The notes below the pieces were generated by a model. It saw only the letters and a program-made list of their open reading frames with translations, was not told where the DNA came from and did no database searches. This document shows, piece after piece, positions 8,108 to 16,949 of a stretch of DNA of 60,250 nt. Both the position numbers and the translations under genes were made by a program. Origin of the DNA: Lysinibacillus macroides (GTDB lineage Bacteria > Bacillota > Bacilli > Bacillales_A > Planococcaceae); contig NZ_LGCI01000008.1 in NCBI RefSeq assembly GCF_001281525.1, positions 1-60,250 of the forward strand. Direction: 5' to 3'. Each line of letters begins with the position of its first letter. Position 1 is the stretch's first letter.

Positions 8108-8735
8108 GGTATTGCTAGTAGATGATCATATCCTCATTCGAAAAGGCATTGCATTACTGGTAGAAAATCACCAAAAAATAGTCGTTGTTGGAGAAGCCAG
8201 TGATGGAGAAGAAGCAATGCAACTAGCCTATCAACTACAGCCACATGTTATTCTTATGGATATTTCGATTCCAAATGGTATGGATGGATTTACTGTAACC
8301 AAGGAACTGAAGAAAGGCTTACCTGATGTAAAAATAGTGATGCTAACCATGCATAATGAAATTGCCTATATACAAAAAGCTAGGGAAGTAGGAGCAGATG
8401 GCTATATTTTAAAAAATAGTAAAAGCGGAGAAATTATCGAAGCAATTAATAGTGTTTTTTTAGGAAAGCTGTACTATGAGGTAGGTTTACCAAGAGAGCA
8501 GATGGAGAAGTTATTTAAAAAGAAGGGTAAAAAAAATATAGATATTTTATCAACGAGGGAACAGGATATTTTACGCTTAACCGTCTTAGGTTATTCGAAT
8601 ATTGAAATTGGTCATAAACTCTTCATCAGTATTAAAACGGTTGAAAATCATAAATCGAATATTATGCAAAAATTAAATATAAAGACAAAAGCAGAGTTAG
8701 TACAATATGCGATTACCAATAAATATATTTCCTGA
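8100..8735 (+). CDS. NarL/LuxR family response regulator
   Basis: A 211-residue regulator with an N-terminal receiver domain: acidic pocket VDDH, phospho-acceptor Asp in VILMDISIP, and Lys in ILKNSKSG. A C-terminal LuxR helix-turn-helix follows (LSTREQDILRL, SIKTVENHKSNIMQKL). It begins inside the last codons of the kinase gene, so the two are translationally coupled. Partner and position make it the output of the Cys-bearing kinase. Likely targets are the adjacent sulfide and TauE genes, an inference. Confidence 0.92.
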   Translation: MIKVLLVDDHILIRKGIALLVENHQKIVVVGEASDGEEAMQLAYQLQPHVILMDISIPNGMDGFTVTKELKKGLPDVKIVMLTMHNEIAYIQKAREVGADGYILKNSKSGEIIEAINSVFLGKLYYEVGLPREQMEKLFKKKGKKNIDILSTREQDILRLTVLGYSNIEIGHKLFISIKTVENHKSNIMQKLNIKTKAELVQYAITNKYIS

Positions 8736-8869
8736 TGTAGAAAAGTTCTTAAATAGCTTTTCGGAATTTATATAAATTAAGGGCTTTAAAAATAATGATA
8801 AACGAATGAAAGAAGCATTTTGGTTAATTTCGATACAGATTTAAAAGTATTAGAGAGAAGGTGGGCATG

Positions 8870-9646
8870 ATGGATTTTGCCTTCATCGTTGTTATTTTTT
8901 TGATTGGATTTATTGGATCGTTTGTATCTGGCATGGTTGGTGTAGGTGGTTCTATTATTAAATACCCTATGCTACTATATATTCCACCGTTATTCGGTTT
9001 AGCAGCGTTTAGCGCCCATGAGGTTTCTGGAATTAGTGCAGTGCAAGTATTTTTTGCTTCGATAGCAGGTGTTTGGGCTTATCGAAAGGGCGGTCTTCTC
9101 AATAAAGCATTAATTCTTTATATGGGGTCAGCGATCTTAATTGGTAGTTTGCTTGGTAGCTTAGGTTCAAGCCTACTATCAGAAAAAAACATCAATCTCG
9201 TGTATGGCTTATTAGCTTTAATAGCTGCAATTATGATGTTTATCCCTAAAAAGCAGGTGGATGATAAACCGATGGATGAGGTGACATTTCATAAGCCGTT
9301 AGCAGCAGGATTAGCATTACTTGTAGGCATTGGCTCGGGTATTGTTGGTGCAGCAGGAGGGTTTTTATTAGTCCCAATTATGCTGACTGTATTGCATATC
9401 CCAACACGTATGACAATTGCCACAAGCTTAGCCGTTACTTTTATATCCTCGATAGGAGGGACGATTGGTAAGGTAGCAACAGGTCAAGTGGATTATGTAC
9501 CTGCGGCGGTGATGATTATTGCCAGTATTATCGCTGCCCCATTAGGAGCCAAAATAAGCAGTAAGCTCAATACGAAGGTATTACAAATGATTTTAGCTAT
9601 TTTAATATTAGGGACCGCTATTAAAACATGGATTGATATTTTATAA
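8870..9646 (+). CDS. TauE/SafE-type sulfur anion exporter
   Basis: A 258-residue polytopic membrane protein with about eight hydrophobic segments arranged as two repeats. The repeats carry the glycine-rich motifs [15 protein letters not shown] and [13 protein letters not shown], which mark the TauE/SafE family (PF01925). Two ATGs lie side by side at 8867 and 8870; AAGGTGG at 8858 favours the second. It follows the two-component genes by 130 nt and is probably its own unit. With sqr and cstB nearby, export of sulfite or thiosulfate produced by sulfide oxidation is the natural guess. The family also moves other organic anions. Confidence 0.85.
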   Translation: MDFAFIVVIFLIGFIGSFVSGMVGVGGSIIKYPMLLYIPPLFGLAAFSAHEVSGISAVQVFFASIAGVWAYRKGGLLNKALILYMGSAILIGSLLGSLGSSLLSEKNINLVYGLLALIAAIMMFIPKKQVDDKPMDEVTFHKPLAAGLALLVGIGSGIVGAAGGFLLVPIMLTVLHIPTRMTIATSLAVTFISSIGGTIGKVATGQVDYVPAAVMIIASIIAAPLGAKISSKLNTKVLQMILAILILGTAIKTWIDIL

Positions 9647-9851
9647 ATGGAGCTAATAACAGCCATATTGACAGTTCAAACGGCTATATTTTAAGAAACT
9701 GTTGATGGAGCTATTGATTGGCTCTATTTTTTTGTCTCCTAGTAAGAAGTGGTGTTCTAATTATTCAAACGTTAAAAAATTAGTAGATACTTTGAATATT
9801 GCAGATTGTTTCGGTAAACTAGACGTAAGGTTGCTAAGAGAGGAATATGAG

Positions 9852-10304
9852 ATGAGATACGAAAAAATCATGTATTCACAGGATGAGACAGAACAATTCG
9901 CATTGAAGTTGGCAAATTTATTGCAAGCACAAGACATGATTACATTAGAAGGTGATTTAGGTGCTGGCAAGACAACATTTACAAAAGCATTAGCACAGGG
10001 GCTGGGTATTACAAGAACGGTAAACAGTCCAACATTTACAATTATGAAGCAGTACGAGGGGCGGCTACCCTTCAATCATTTAGATGTTTATCGTTTAGCA
10101 GAAAGCGTTGAGGATTTAGGTTGGGATGAGCTATTCTATGGTGATGCAGTATCAGTGATAGAGTGGGCGCATTTAATTGAGCCAGATTTGCCACAGGAGC
10201 GTTTAGCGATAGAGATTTACCGAATCGGAGAGCAGGAACGACGCTTTGTATTAATACCCCATGGGAAACGCTATGAGGCACTATGTGAGGAGCTAATGAA
10301 ATGA
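9852..10304 (+). CDS. tsaE: tRNA threonylcarbamoyladenosine synthesis ATPase TsaE
   Basis: The ATPase that cycles the TsaB-TsaD complex during t6A modification of ANN-decoding tRNAs. The Walker A is LEGDLGAGKTTFTKALAQGL. NSPTFTIMKQYEG and HLDVYRL follow, and VIEWAHLIEPDLP sits near the end. The start at 9852 has AGAGAGG 8 nt upstream and gives 150 residues, the usual length; an upstream extension to 9702 has no homology. It heads the tsaE-tsaB-rimI-tsaD operon with a 4-nt overlap to tsaB. Confidence 0.95.
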   Translation: MRYEKIMYSQDETEQFALKLANLLQAQDMITLEGDLGAGKTTFTKALAQGLGITRTVNSPTFTIMKQYEGRLPFNHLDVYRLAESVEDLGWDELFYGDAVSVIEWAHLIEPDLPQERLAIEIYRIGEQERRFVLIPHGKRYEALCEELMK

Positions 10305-11008
10305 TTTGGTTAGGAATAGAAACAGCAAATACACCACTTTCTATTGCTGTTGTAAGGGATGGAAAGATGGTTGCTGAGATGATGCAAAATATAAAATTAA
10401 CACATTCAGCAGGTGCTATGCCTGCGATTGAGGAAGTTTTAACGCGAGTAGGCTTAAAACCAAGCGACCTAGATGCAATTGCAGTATCTGAGGGCCCAGG
10501 TTCTTATACAGGCGTTCGTATAGGTGTAACATTAGCTAAAACGCTAGCATGGACATTGCAAAAGCCTTTAGTGGGCATTTCTAGTTTAAAGGTATTAGCT
10601 GCAAATGCTGCGTTGTATAATGGCTTCATTTGTCCTATTTTCGATGCACGTAGAGGGAATGTTTACACAGCTATTTATCAAGGGATGGCACTAGAAGCTA
10701 TTGTTGAGGATTACCATACACATATCGATGATCTATTAGAGCGTTTAAAGGCTTTTGAAGCACCTATTTTATTTGTGGGAACAGATGTTGATATATTTTG
10801 GGAGAAAATTGGTGCTGTACTTGGTGATGTTGCAGTACGTGCGCCATTTAGCTATGATTTACCACACGCAACAGAAGTTATTCGTTTGGCAACGGAGGTA
10901 GCACTTCCAAGCGTAGAGGCTACCCATCATTTTGTTCCGCAATATAAGCGCATTGCTGAGGCGGAAGCAAATTGGCTAAAGGAACAAAAGGAGCAGGCAT
11001 ATGAGTAG
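10301..11008 (+). CDS. tsaB: tRNA t6A synthesis protein TsaB
   Basis: A 235-residue ASKHA-fold partner of TsaD that dimerises with it and helps form the t6A transfer complex. The N-terminus reads WLGIETANTPLSIAVVRDG, followed by VSEGPGSYTGVRIGVTLAK, both typical of TsaB (YeaZ). It lacks the metal-binding His pair of TsaD, as expected. It overlaps tsaE by 4 nt and rimI by 8 nt, so the operon is translationally coupled. Confidence 0.95.
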   Translation: MIWLGIETANTPLSIAVVRDGKMVAEMMQNIKLTHSAGAMPAIEEVLTRVGLKPSDLDAIAVSEGPGSYTGVRIGVTLAKTLAWTLQKPLVGISSLKVLAANAALYNGFICPIFDARRGNVYTAIYQGMALEAIVEDYHTHIDDLLERLKAFEAPILFVGTDVDIFWEKIGAVLGDVAVRAPFSYDLPHATEVIRLATEVALPSVEATHHFVPQYKRIAEAEANWLKEQKEQAYE

Positions 11009-11453
11009 TAATGTAACGTATCGTAAAATGGTTTCTGATGATGTGCCAGCAGTCTATGAAATTGAGCTTGCCACGTTTCCTATGCCGTGGACATTAGATT
11101 CCTTTTATTATGAAGTACATGAAAATCCATATGCACATTATGTATTAGCCGAGGATATAGATGGGAGCATTATTGGCTTTTGTGGGATGTGGATGGTCAT
11201 TGATGCAGCCCAAATTACGAATGTAGCTGTGGTGGAGCAGGTGCGTGGTAGAGGGATTGGTGAAAGACTTATGCGTGAGGCAATGCAAATAGCTCGTTTA
11301 CATGGAATGGAAATGATGTCGTTAGAGGTGCGTGTAACAAATACGGTTGCCCAAAATCTTTATCGCAAGTTGCAATTTCAAGATGGTGGCATACGAAAAG
11401 GCTATTATACTGATAATGGGGAGGATGCCCTTGTCATGTGGGTGAAGTTATAA
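11001..11453 (+). CDS. rimI: Ribosomal-protein-alanine N-acetyltransferase RimI
   Basis: A GNAT-fold acetyltransferase of 150 residues that acetylates the N-terminal Ala of ribosomal protein S18 in well-studied bacteria. The acetyl-CoA loop is [15 protein letters not shown], preceded by ITNVAVVEQ and followed by [18 protein letters not shown], all standard RimI blocks. The placement between tsaB and tsaD is the conserved Bacillaceae order. Its stop overlaps the tsaD start by one base. Confidence 0.93.
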   Translation: MSSNVTYRKMVSDDVPAVYEIELATFPMPWTLDSFYYEVHENPYAHYVLAEDIDGSIIGFCGMWMVIDAAQITNVAVVEQVRGRGIGERLMREAMQIARLHGMEMMSLEVRVTNTVAQNLYRKLQFQDGGIRKGYYTDNGEDALVMWVKL

Positions 11454-12469
11454 TGAAAAATACAATGATATTAGCAATAGAATCAAGCTGTGATGAAACA
11501 GCAGCAGCCATTATTCGAAATGGCCATGAAATTGTTTCAAATGTTGTGGCTTCACAAATAGAAAGTCATAAGCGATTTGGTGGTGTTGTTCCTGAAATTG
11601 CGTCACGTCATCATGTGGAGCAAATAACAATGGTGATTGAGGAGGCTTTAGCACAAGCAGATGTAAAGCCAGCAGATTTAGCTGCGGTTGCTGTTACAGA
11701 GGGACCAGGGCTTGTAGGTGCATTATTGATTGGTATTAATGCAGCGAAGGCTTTTGCATTTGCGCATAATTTACCAATAGTTGGTGTTCATCATATTGCA
11801 GGACATATTTATGCCAATGCACTTGTTCAGCCAATGGTGTTTCCATTATTAGCGCTTGTTGTATCAGGTGGACATACAGAGCTTGTTTATATGAAGGAGC
11901 ACGGTTCATTTGAAGTGATCGGTGAGACGCGAGATGATGCAGCAGGTGAAGCCTACGACAAAGTTGCACGTGTTTTAAATTTGCCATATCCAGGTGGACC
12001 ACGTATTGATCAGCTAGCTCATGAGGGGGAAGAGGCTGTAACTTTCCCAAGGGTCTGGCTGGAGGAAGATTCGTATGATTTTAGCTTTAGTGGTTTAAAA
12101 TCAGCCGTGATTAATTATAAGCATAACATGGACCAAAGAGGAGGAGAAATTTCTCCAACGGCTGTTGCTAAAGGTTTTCAGGAAAGTGTTGTAGAGGTAT
12201 TAACAGCAAAGACATTGCGTGCTGCGCGAGCCTATCAGGTAAAACAAGTGATTGCAGCAGGTGGTGTAGCGGCAAATAAAGGCTTGCGAGCATCATTAGA
12301 GGCAGTATTTGCAAAGGAAGGTATTGCATTTTTTGTACCGCCGCTTAAATTATGTACGGATAATGCGGCAATGATTGGCGCAGCAGCAACGCCAATGTAT
12401 GAAGCAGGTGTTCGTGGGAACTTAATGATGAATGGACGTCCAGGTATGGAGCTAAAATCCTGGGTTTAG
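11453..12469 (+). CDS. tsaD: tRNA N6-adenosine threonylcarbamoyltransferase TsaD
   Basis: Transfers the threonylcarbamoyl group to A37 of tRNAs. With the ATG at 11453, which overlaps the rimI stop, the protein has 338 residues, the family norm; the GTG at 11438 would lie inside rimI. Visible blocks are [46 protein letters not shown] and the metal-binding [40 protein letters not shown] and [17 protein letters not shown] segments follow. A terminator follows at 12479, and then a DnaA-box cluster. Confidence 0.97.
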   Translation: MKNTMILAIESSCDETAAAIIRNGHEIVSNVVASQIESHKRFGGVVPEIASRHHVEQITMVIEEALAQADVKPADLAAVAVTEGPGLVGALLIGINAAKAFAFAHNLPIVGVHHIAGHIYANALVQPMVFPLLALVVSGGHTELVYMKEHGSFEVIGETRDDAAGEAYDKVARVLNLPYPGGPRIDQLAHEGEEAVTFPRVWLEEDSYDFSFSGLKSAVINYKHNMDQRGGEISPTAVAKGFQESVVEVLTAKTLRAARAYQVKQVIAAGGVAANKGLRASLEAVFAKEGIAFFVPPLKLCTDNAAMIGAAATPMYEAGVRGNLMMNGRPGMELKSWV

Positions 12470-12478
12470 TATAGAGAA

Positions 12479-12508
12479 GAGGTGTCTTTTTTAAAGACGC
12501 CTCTTTTT
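12479..12508 (+). terminator. Terminator of the tsaE-tsaD operon
   Basis: A perfect 10-bp stem (12479-12488 with 12494-12503) and a 5-nt loop are followed by five T, 10 nt after the tsaD stop. Confidence 0.92.
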
Positions 12509-12575
12509 GTATGTTGAAAAAATTGTTGATAAATGCAAGAGATAAGGAGTAGTAATTGACAAATTTTTCAGAAAA

Positions 12576-12778
12576 TTATCCACAGGTATGAGGATAAATA
12601 AAACAGCGAACAGGCGTACTTATGCACAAAATGTTGATAACTTGTGTATAACTTGTGATTATTCTATATATAGTAGTAGATTTTGTAAGAAGAAATGTGG
12701 ATAAAATAATTTTTATCTGTGGACAATGTGGAAAACTCTGTTGATATGTTGATATAGCTAGATTTATGATGTGTATAA
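12576..12778. promoter_or_regulatory. Cluster of DnaA boxes (DBC-like element)
   Basis: Five sites match TTATNCACA exactly. On the + strand they are 12576-12584 (TTATCCACA) and 12620-12628 (TTATGCACA). On the minus strand they are 12643-12651 (TTATACACA), 12696-12704 (TTATCCACA) and 12770-12778 (TTATACACA). Near-matches of the form TGTTGATAA lie at 12632 and about 12523. They sit between two convergent genes, not beside dnaA, so this is a non-oriC DnaA-binding cluster. From memory, the equivalent gcp-ydiF gap of B. subtilis is one of its strong DnaA-binding regions. Confidence 0.85.
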
Positions 12779-12847
12779 AGTTGTGGGCATTTTTTGTCGA
12801 AAAATAGCGCTTGACCAATATATATGAAAAATGATGGCGAGTAAAGC

Positions 12848-12893
12848 AAAACCGAACTAGTCCACACAATAAAGGTTCCGTGGATAGTTCGGT
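12848..12893 (-). terminator. Terminator of the ABC-F gene
   Basis: A stem of about 13 bp (12852-12865 with 12880-12892) is followed on the minus strand by TTTTG. It lies just past the ABC-F stop and separates it from the DnaA-box cluster. Confidence 0.75.
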
Positions 12894-12904
12894 CTTAACC
12901 AGCC

Positions 12905-14848
12905 TTATAGATGAATATTTTCAAGCTCTTCATTTAACTCCAGCCACTCTAATTCCAATAGCTCATGCTGTTCTTTAGCAGTTGTTAGCTGCTCTTGAAG
13001 CGCCGTAATTTTTTCATGGTCTGTGAAAATTGTGGGATCACAAAGAGCTTCCTCTAAGTGTGCAATAGTAGCAGTTGTTTCTTGCATCTTTTCTTCTAAT
13101 TCCTCGACGGCACGTCTAATTTGCCGTTCACGTTTTTTAGCCTCTTTATCAATCCTAGAGGTGGAGGCTTTTTCAGCTATTTCTTGCGATCCTTGAGGCT
13201 GTGTAGCTGCCTTCAATTGTGCAAGCTCTAATAGCTCCTGTTTTTTCTCCAAATAATAATCATAGTCGCCTAAATATTCGAAGGAGCCCGTTCCAGATAG
13301 CTCCACTACCTTTGTGGCAATACGATTAATAAAGTAACGGTCATGTGATACAAAAAGAAGTGTTCCTGGATAATCAATTAATGCATTTTCCAATACCTCT
13401 TTACTGTCTAAGTCCAAATGGTTTGTCGGCTCATCGAGAATTAAAAAATTAGCCTTTTGCATCATTAACTTCGCAAGTGCCAGGCGTGCCTTTTCACCAC
13501 CAGATAAAGAGAAGACAGCTTTGTCTACATCCTCTCCACTAAAAAGAAAACGTCCTAATACAGTGCGTATATCCTTTTCATTCATCAATGGCCATTCATC
13601 CCATAGCTCTTTTAACACACTTTTATTGCTGGAGAGCTTTGCCTGCTCTTGATCATAGTAGCCAATTTGTACATTTGTGCCATAACGAATATCGCCTGCA
13701 ATCGGGGCTAAATCCTTTACAATTGTTTTGAGTAAAGTTGACTTACCAACGCCATTTGGGCCCACCAGCGCTATACGATCCTCACGAAACGTACGTAGGG
13801 TAATACCACTTGATATGGCTTGATGACTGTAACCAATTGTTAAATCGTCAATAGATAAAACATCATTACCGCTTTGGCGTTCGATGGTGAAGCCAAAGCT
13901 AGCTGATTTTTCATCACCCTCTGGCGATTCCATCCATTCTGTTCGCTCTAGCATTTTCCGACGGCTCTGTGCCATTTTTGTTGTAGAGGCACGTGCAATA
14001 TTTTTTTGAATAAAGTCTTCAAGCTTTGCTTTCTCATCTTGCTGACGCTCATATAGCTTCAAATCACGCTCATAATTTTTAGCCTTTTCATTTAAATAAG
14101 CACTATAGTTGCCTGTGTATTTTGAGACACGATGACGAGAAACCTCATAGACAATTGAAACAACCTGATCTAAGAAATAACGGTCATGTGAAACAATTAA
14201 AATAGCGCCTTCATAGCCCTTTAAATAGGATTCTAGCCAAGAGAGTGTTTCAATATCTAAATGGTTTGTCGGCTCATCGAGAATTAAAAGGTCTGGTTTA
14301 CTCAGTAGGAGCTTTGCCAGTGCTAAACGAGTGCGTTGTCCACCAGATAGTGAGCTGATAGGCTTCTCATAGTCTTCAGGATAAAACTGCATCCCATGAA
14401 GCACAGAGCGTATATCCGACTCATATTGATAGCCGCCCGCATCCTTAAATGTATGCTGTAATTGATCATATTCAGACATAATTTTTGCATAGACAGTAGC
14501 ATTCTCATAAACATTCGGGTCAGCCATTTGTTGTTCAAGGGAGCGGAGGGTTTGTTCCTGCGCGAGAAATGCTGCAAAAATAGTCATCATTTCATCCCAA
14601 ATAGTTAAGGTAGAGTTTAATCCAGCATGTTGCTCTAAATAGCCAATTTGTATACCTTTAGGAATAATAATATCGCCTGAATCATAGGACATTTGACCAG
14701 CGATGATTTTTAATAACGTGGATTTACCTGCACCGTTGCGCCCTACTAAGGCAATGCGGTCGCGGTGTTGTACCTCTAATTTAACACCACTTAAAATTTC
14801 ATCTGCAAGAAAGGATTTCGATAGTTGATTGACCTGTAAAACAATCAT
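12905..14848 (-). CDS. ydiF: ABC-F family ATPase (YdiF-like)
   Basis: A soluble twin-ATPase protein of the ABC-F class, which acts on ribosomes rather than in membranes. The first domain has ALVGRNGAGKSTLLKIIAG, LSGGQRTRLALAKLLL and DEPTNHLDIETLSWLES. The second has ALVGPNGVGKSTLLKTIV, LSGGEKARLALAKLMM and DEPTNHLDLDSKEVLEN. A linker of about 80 residues lies between them, and a charged coiled-coil tail (about 560-647) ends the protein. The ATG at 14848 has GAGG 8 nt upstream; the GTG at 14857 is too close to it. The position beside rex and tsaD is conserved in Bacillaceae. A perfect 15-bp inverted repeat lies about 100 nt upstream in its leader. Confidence 0.92.
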   Translation of the reverse strand: MIVLQVNQLSKSFLADEILSGVKLEVQHRDRIALVGRNGAGKSTLLKIIAGQMSYDSGDIIIPKGIQIGYLEQHAGLNSTLTIWDEMMTIFAAFLAQEQTLRSLEQQMADPNVYENATVYAKIMSEYDQLQHTFKDAGGYQYESDIRSVLHGMQFYPEDYEKPISSLSGGQRTRLALAKLLLSKPDLLILDEPTNHLDIETLSWLESYLKGYEGAILIVSHDRYFLDQVVSIVYEVSRHRVSKYTGNYSAYLNEKAKNYERDLKLYERQQDEKAKLEDFIQKNIARASTTKMAQSRRKMLERTEWMESPEGDEKSASFGFTIERQSGNDVLSIDDLTIGYSHQAISSGITLRTFREDRIALVGPNGVGKSTLLKTIVKDLAPIAGDIRYGTNVQIGYYDQEQAKLSSNKSVLKELWDEWPLMNEKDIRTVLGRFLFSGEDVDKAVFSLSGGEKARLALAKLMMQKANFLILDEPTNHLDLDSKEVLENALIDYPGTLLFVSHDRYFINRIATKVVELSGTGSFEYLGDYDYYLEKKQELLELAQLKAATQPQGSQEIAEKASTSRIDKEAKKRERQIRRAVEELEEKMQETTATIAHLEEALCDPTIFTDHEKITALQEQLTTAKEQHELLELEWLELNEELENIHL

Positions 14849-14945
14849 TCTTGACACCTCAATTCTACCTTAGTGTAATGGATGAACGATTTGCATGCAA
14901 TGTCAGTGCTTTACTTATTCCAAGTAGTCATGTAAGATTGAAACG

Positions 14946-14994
14946 ATTTCTCTTTAGTTAGTTGCGTAAAAAGCGCTATTAACTAAAGAGAAAT
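14946..14994. repeat. 15-bp perfect inverted repeat in the ABC-F / rex divergent region
   Basis: The arms 14946-14960 and 14980-14994 match perfectly around a 19-nt spacer. No T run follows on either strand, so it is not an ordinary terminator. It lies about 98 nt upstream of the ABC-F start and 85 nt upstream of rex. Confidence 0.7.
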
Positions 14995-15078
14995 ACGCTA
15001 GTGGGTCATAAATATTTGTATATAGTTATAGCTAAATACAGTAAAATTGGATTAGGTATACTATGAGGAGGAAAAAGT

Positions 15079-15714
15079 TTGAAACAAGAATTAAAAATTC
15101 CACAGGCCACTACAAAAAGACTTCCTCTTTACTATCGATTTATTCAAAACTTTGCACAGGAAGGTATGGAGCGCATATCCTCAAAGGAACTGAGTGAAGC
15201 GATGAAAATAGATTCTGCAACCATTCGCCGTGATTTTTCGTATTTTGGTGCTCTTGGCAAAAAGGGCTATGGTTATGATGTCCAGCATCTATTACAATTT
15301 TTTAGTCAAACGCTTGATCAGCATGAAACGACAAAGGTTGCGTTAATTGGCGTGGGGAATTTAGGTAGTGCCTTACTAAAGTATAATTTTCAAAAAAATC
15401 ATAATACTCATATTGTTGTGGCATTCGACTCAAAAGCCCCTAAAGATGGAAAAATGATTAGTAATATCCCTGTGTTTCATCCAGATTTACTAGAGGAAAA
15501 ATATGCAGAATACGGCGCGGAGCTTGCCATTTTAACGGTGTCTTCACGTTCGGCTCAGAAAATGGCTGATCGCTTAGCTGCGATGAATGCAAAAGGTATT
15601 TTAAACTTCACGCCTGAGCGTTTAACTGTGCCTGATAGAATGCAGTTATTAACAATTGATCTATCAGTAGAGTTGCAAGCACTTATTTATTTAATTCGTA
15701 ATCAGGAAGATTGA
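15079..15714 (+). CDS. rex: Redox-sensing transcriptional repressor Rex
   Basis: Senses the NADH/NAD+ ratio and represses fermentation and anaerobic respiration genes. The protein has 211 residues with a TTG start 6 nt after GAGGAGG. The N-terminal winged helix contains [20 protein letters not shown] and [15 protein letters not shown]. The C-terminal Rossmann domain has [18 protein letters not shown]. It lies in the conserved order ABC-F / rex / tatA / tatC and reads away from the ABC-F gene. Confidence 0.96.
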   Translation: MKQELKIPQATTKRLPLYYRFIQNFAQEGMERISSKELSEAMKIDSATIRRDFSYFGALGKKGYGYDVQHLLQFFSQTLDQHETTKVALIGVGNLGSALLKYNFQKNHNTHIVVAFDSKAPKDGKMISNIPVFHPDLLEEKYAEYGAELAILTVSSRSAQKMADRLAAMNAKGILNFTPERLTVPDRMQLLTIDLSVELQALIYLIRNQED

Positions 15715-15839
15715 ATCTTTACATTAGCGTATGTAGGCTGCTGTGGTGAGTAGATTGACGTAAAACTTTCACATAATATAGTTAGCCAAACTGTCGAAAT
15801 TGAGTTAAAATGAAAAATATATAAGAGGAGGTGGCTGTA

Positions 15840-16037
15840 ATGGGTATCGGTCCTATGAGCCTTATCATTATTGGAATTGTAGCAATTTTAATATTTGGCC
15901 CCAAAAAGTTACCAGAGTTAGGGAAAGCTATGGGTTCTACACTGCGTGAATTTAAAAATGCTACTAAAGGGTTAGCAGATGATGATGATGATAACGATAA
16001 AAAGAAAGTCATCGAAGTAAAAAACGATGATAAGTAA
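15840..16037 (+). CDS. tatA: Sec-independent translocase component TatA
   Basis: A 65-residue TatA/E-type pore component of twin-arginine export. One N-terminal membrane helix ([23 protein letters not shown]) is followed by the amphipathic helix [16 protein letters not shown]. The hydrophilic tail is unusually Asp/Lys rich. The ATG at 15840 is preceded by AAGAGGAGGTGG; the GTG at 15831 lies within that site. tatC follows after 20 nt, as in the tatAy-tatCy pair of B. subtilis. Confidence 0.95.
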   Translation: MGIGPMSLIIIGIVAILIFGPKKLPELGKAMGSTLREFKNATKGLADDDDDNDKKKVIEVKNDDK

Positions 16038-16057
16038 TTAAAGGATGTCTTTCTAAT

Positions 16058-16882
16058 ATGAGTGCAAACAATCAAACTGTCATTGAGCATATAGAAGAAT
16101 TAAGGAAACGACTTTACTTTATAGTCGTTTTCTTTGTTATTGCGGTTGCTGGAGCGTTTTTTTTGGCAGAGCCGCTTATTCATTTTTTACAAAGCAGTGA
16201 TACTGCACAGAGCTTCTCTTTAAATGCGTTCAAAATTACAGATTCTATCAAAATTTATTTTCAAATGATTTTTTATATAGCTTTATTATTGACGTCTCCT
16301 ATTATTCTATACCAACTCTGGGCTTTTATTTCACCAGGGCTATATGAAACGGAACGTAGGGTAACATTAAGCTATATACCCTTTACATTTATCTTATTTG
16401 TAGCTGGAATTGTTTTTTCGTACTTTATTTTATTCCCGTACGTACTGACCTTTATGATTGATTTATCTGAACGTCTAGGTGTAAAGTTAACAATTGGGAT
16501 TAATGAATATTTCTCATTTTTGTTCCAAATTACTATACCCTTTGGATTCATTTTCCAATTGCCGATTATACTTTTATTTTTTGCACGTTTGGGTGTTCTA
16601 AATCCGCAAATTATGACAAAAAATAGAAAATATGCTTATTTCGCTCTTTTTGTCATAGCAGCTATGATTACACCTCCAGATTTAATAAGTCATTTAATCG
16701 TAACAGTACCAATGTTTTTGCTCTATGAATTTAGTGTTTGGGTAGCAAAAATAGGCTATCGTAAATATTTAAAATCAGAGGAAATGCGGTTGAAAGAAGA
16801 ACAAGAAGCTGAGCAAAAGCGCCTAGTTGAAGAGGCACTTGAGCAACAACGACGCCAAATAGAAGATTTGAATCAACAGTAA
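16058..16882 (+). CDS. tatC: Sec-independent translocase protein TatC
   Basis: The twin-arginine signal receptor in the membrane. The 274-residue protein has six hydrophobic segments. Hallmarks are the N-terminal HIEELRKRLYFI and LWAFISPGLYETERR with its conserved Glu. ITPPDLISHLIVTVPMFLLYE sits in the last third. A charged tail rich in Glu and Gln (about 240-274) extends past the usual end. It forms a two-gene unit with tatA and ends at a strong terminator. Confidence 0.96.
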   Translation: MSANNQTVIEHIEELRKRLYFIVVFFVIAVAGAFFLAEPLIHFLQSSDTAQSFSLNAFKITDSIKIYFQMIFYIALLLTSPIILYQLWAFISPGLYETERRVTLSYIPFTFILFVAGIVFSYFILFPYVLTFMIDLSERLGVKLTIGINEYFSFLFQITIPFGFIFQLPIILLFFARLGVLNPQIMTKNRKYAYFALFVIAAMITPPDLISHLIVTVPMFLLYEFSVWVAKIGYRKYLKSEEMRLKEEQEAEQKRLVEEALEQQRRQIEDLNQQ

Positions 16883-16887
16883 TGATA

Positions 16888-16923
16888 AAAGCTCGATGCC
16901 TAAGTTTTGGCGTCGAGCTTTTT
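16888..16923. terminator. Bidirectional terminator between tatC and the CPBP protease
   Basis: A 13-bp stem with one G-T pair (16888-16900 with 16909-16921) has T residues after it on the + strand and A residues before it. It suits both convergent genes. Confidence 0.85.
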
Positions 16924-16949
16924 CATTATATTAGAGCCTTACAAAAAAT

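Noticed and set aside
9653..9695. Terminator after the TauE-type gene
   Set aside because: Only a weak AGCC/GGCT pairing with a long loop and no proper T run.
12510..12850. Origin of replication
   Set aside because: DnaA boxes are dense, but dnaA, dnaN, rpmH or gyr genes are absent and no AT-rich 13-mer array with DnaA-trios was recognised. The place matches a known non-oriC DnaA cluster.
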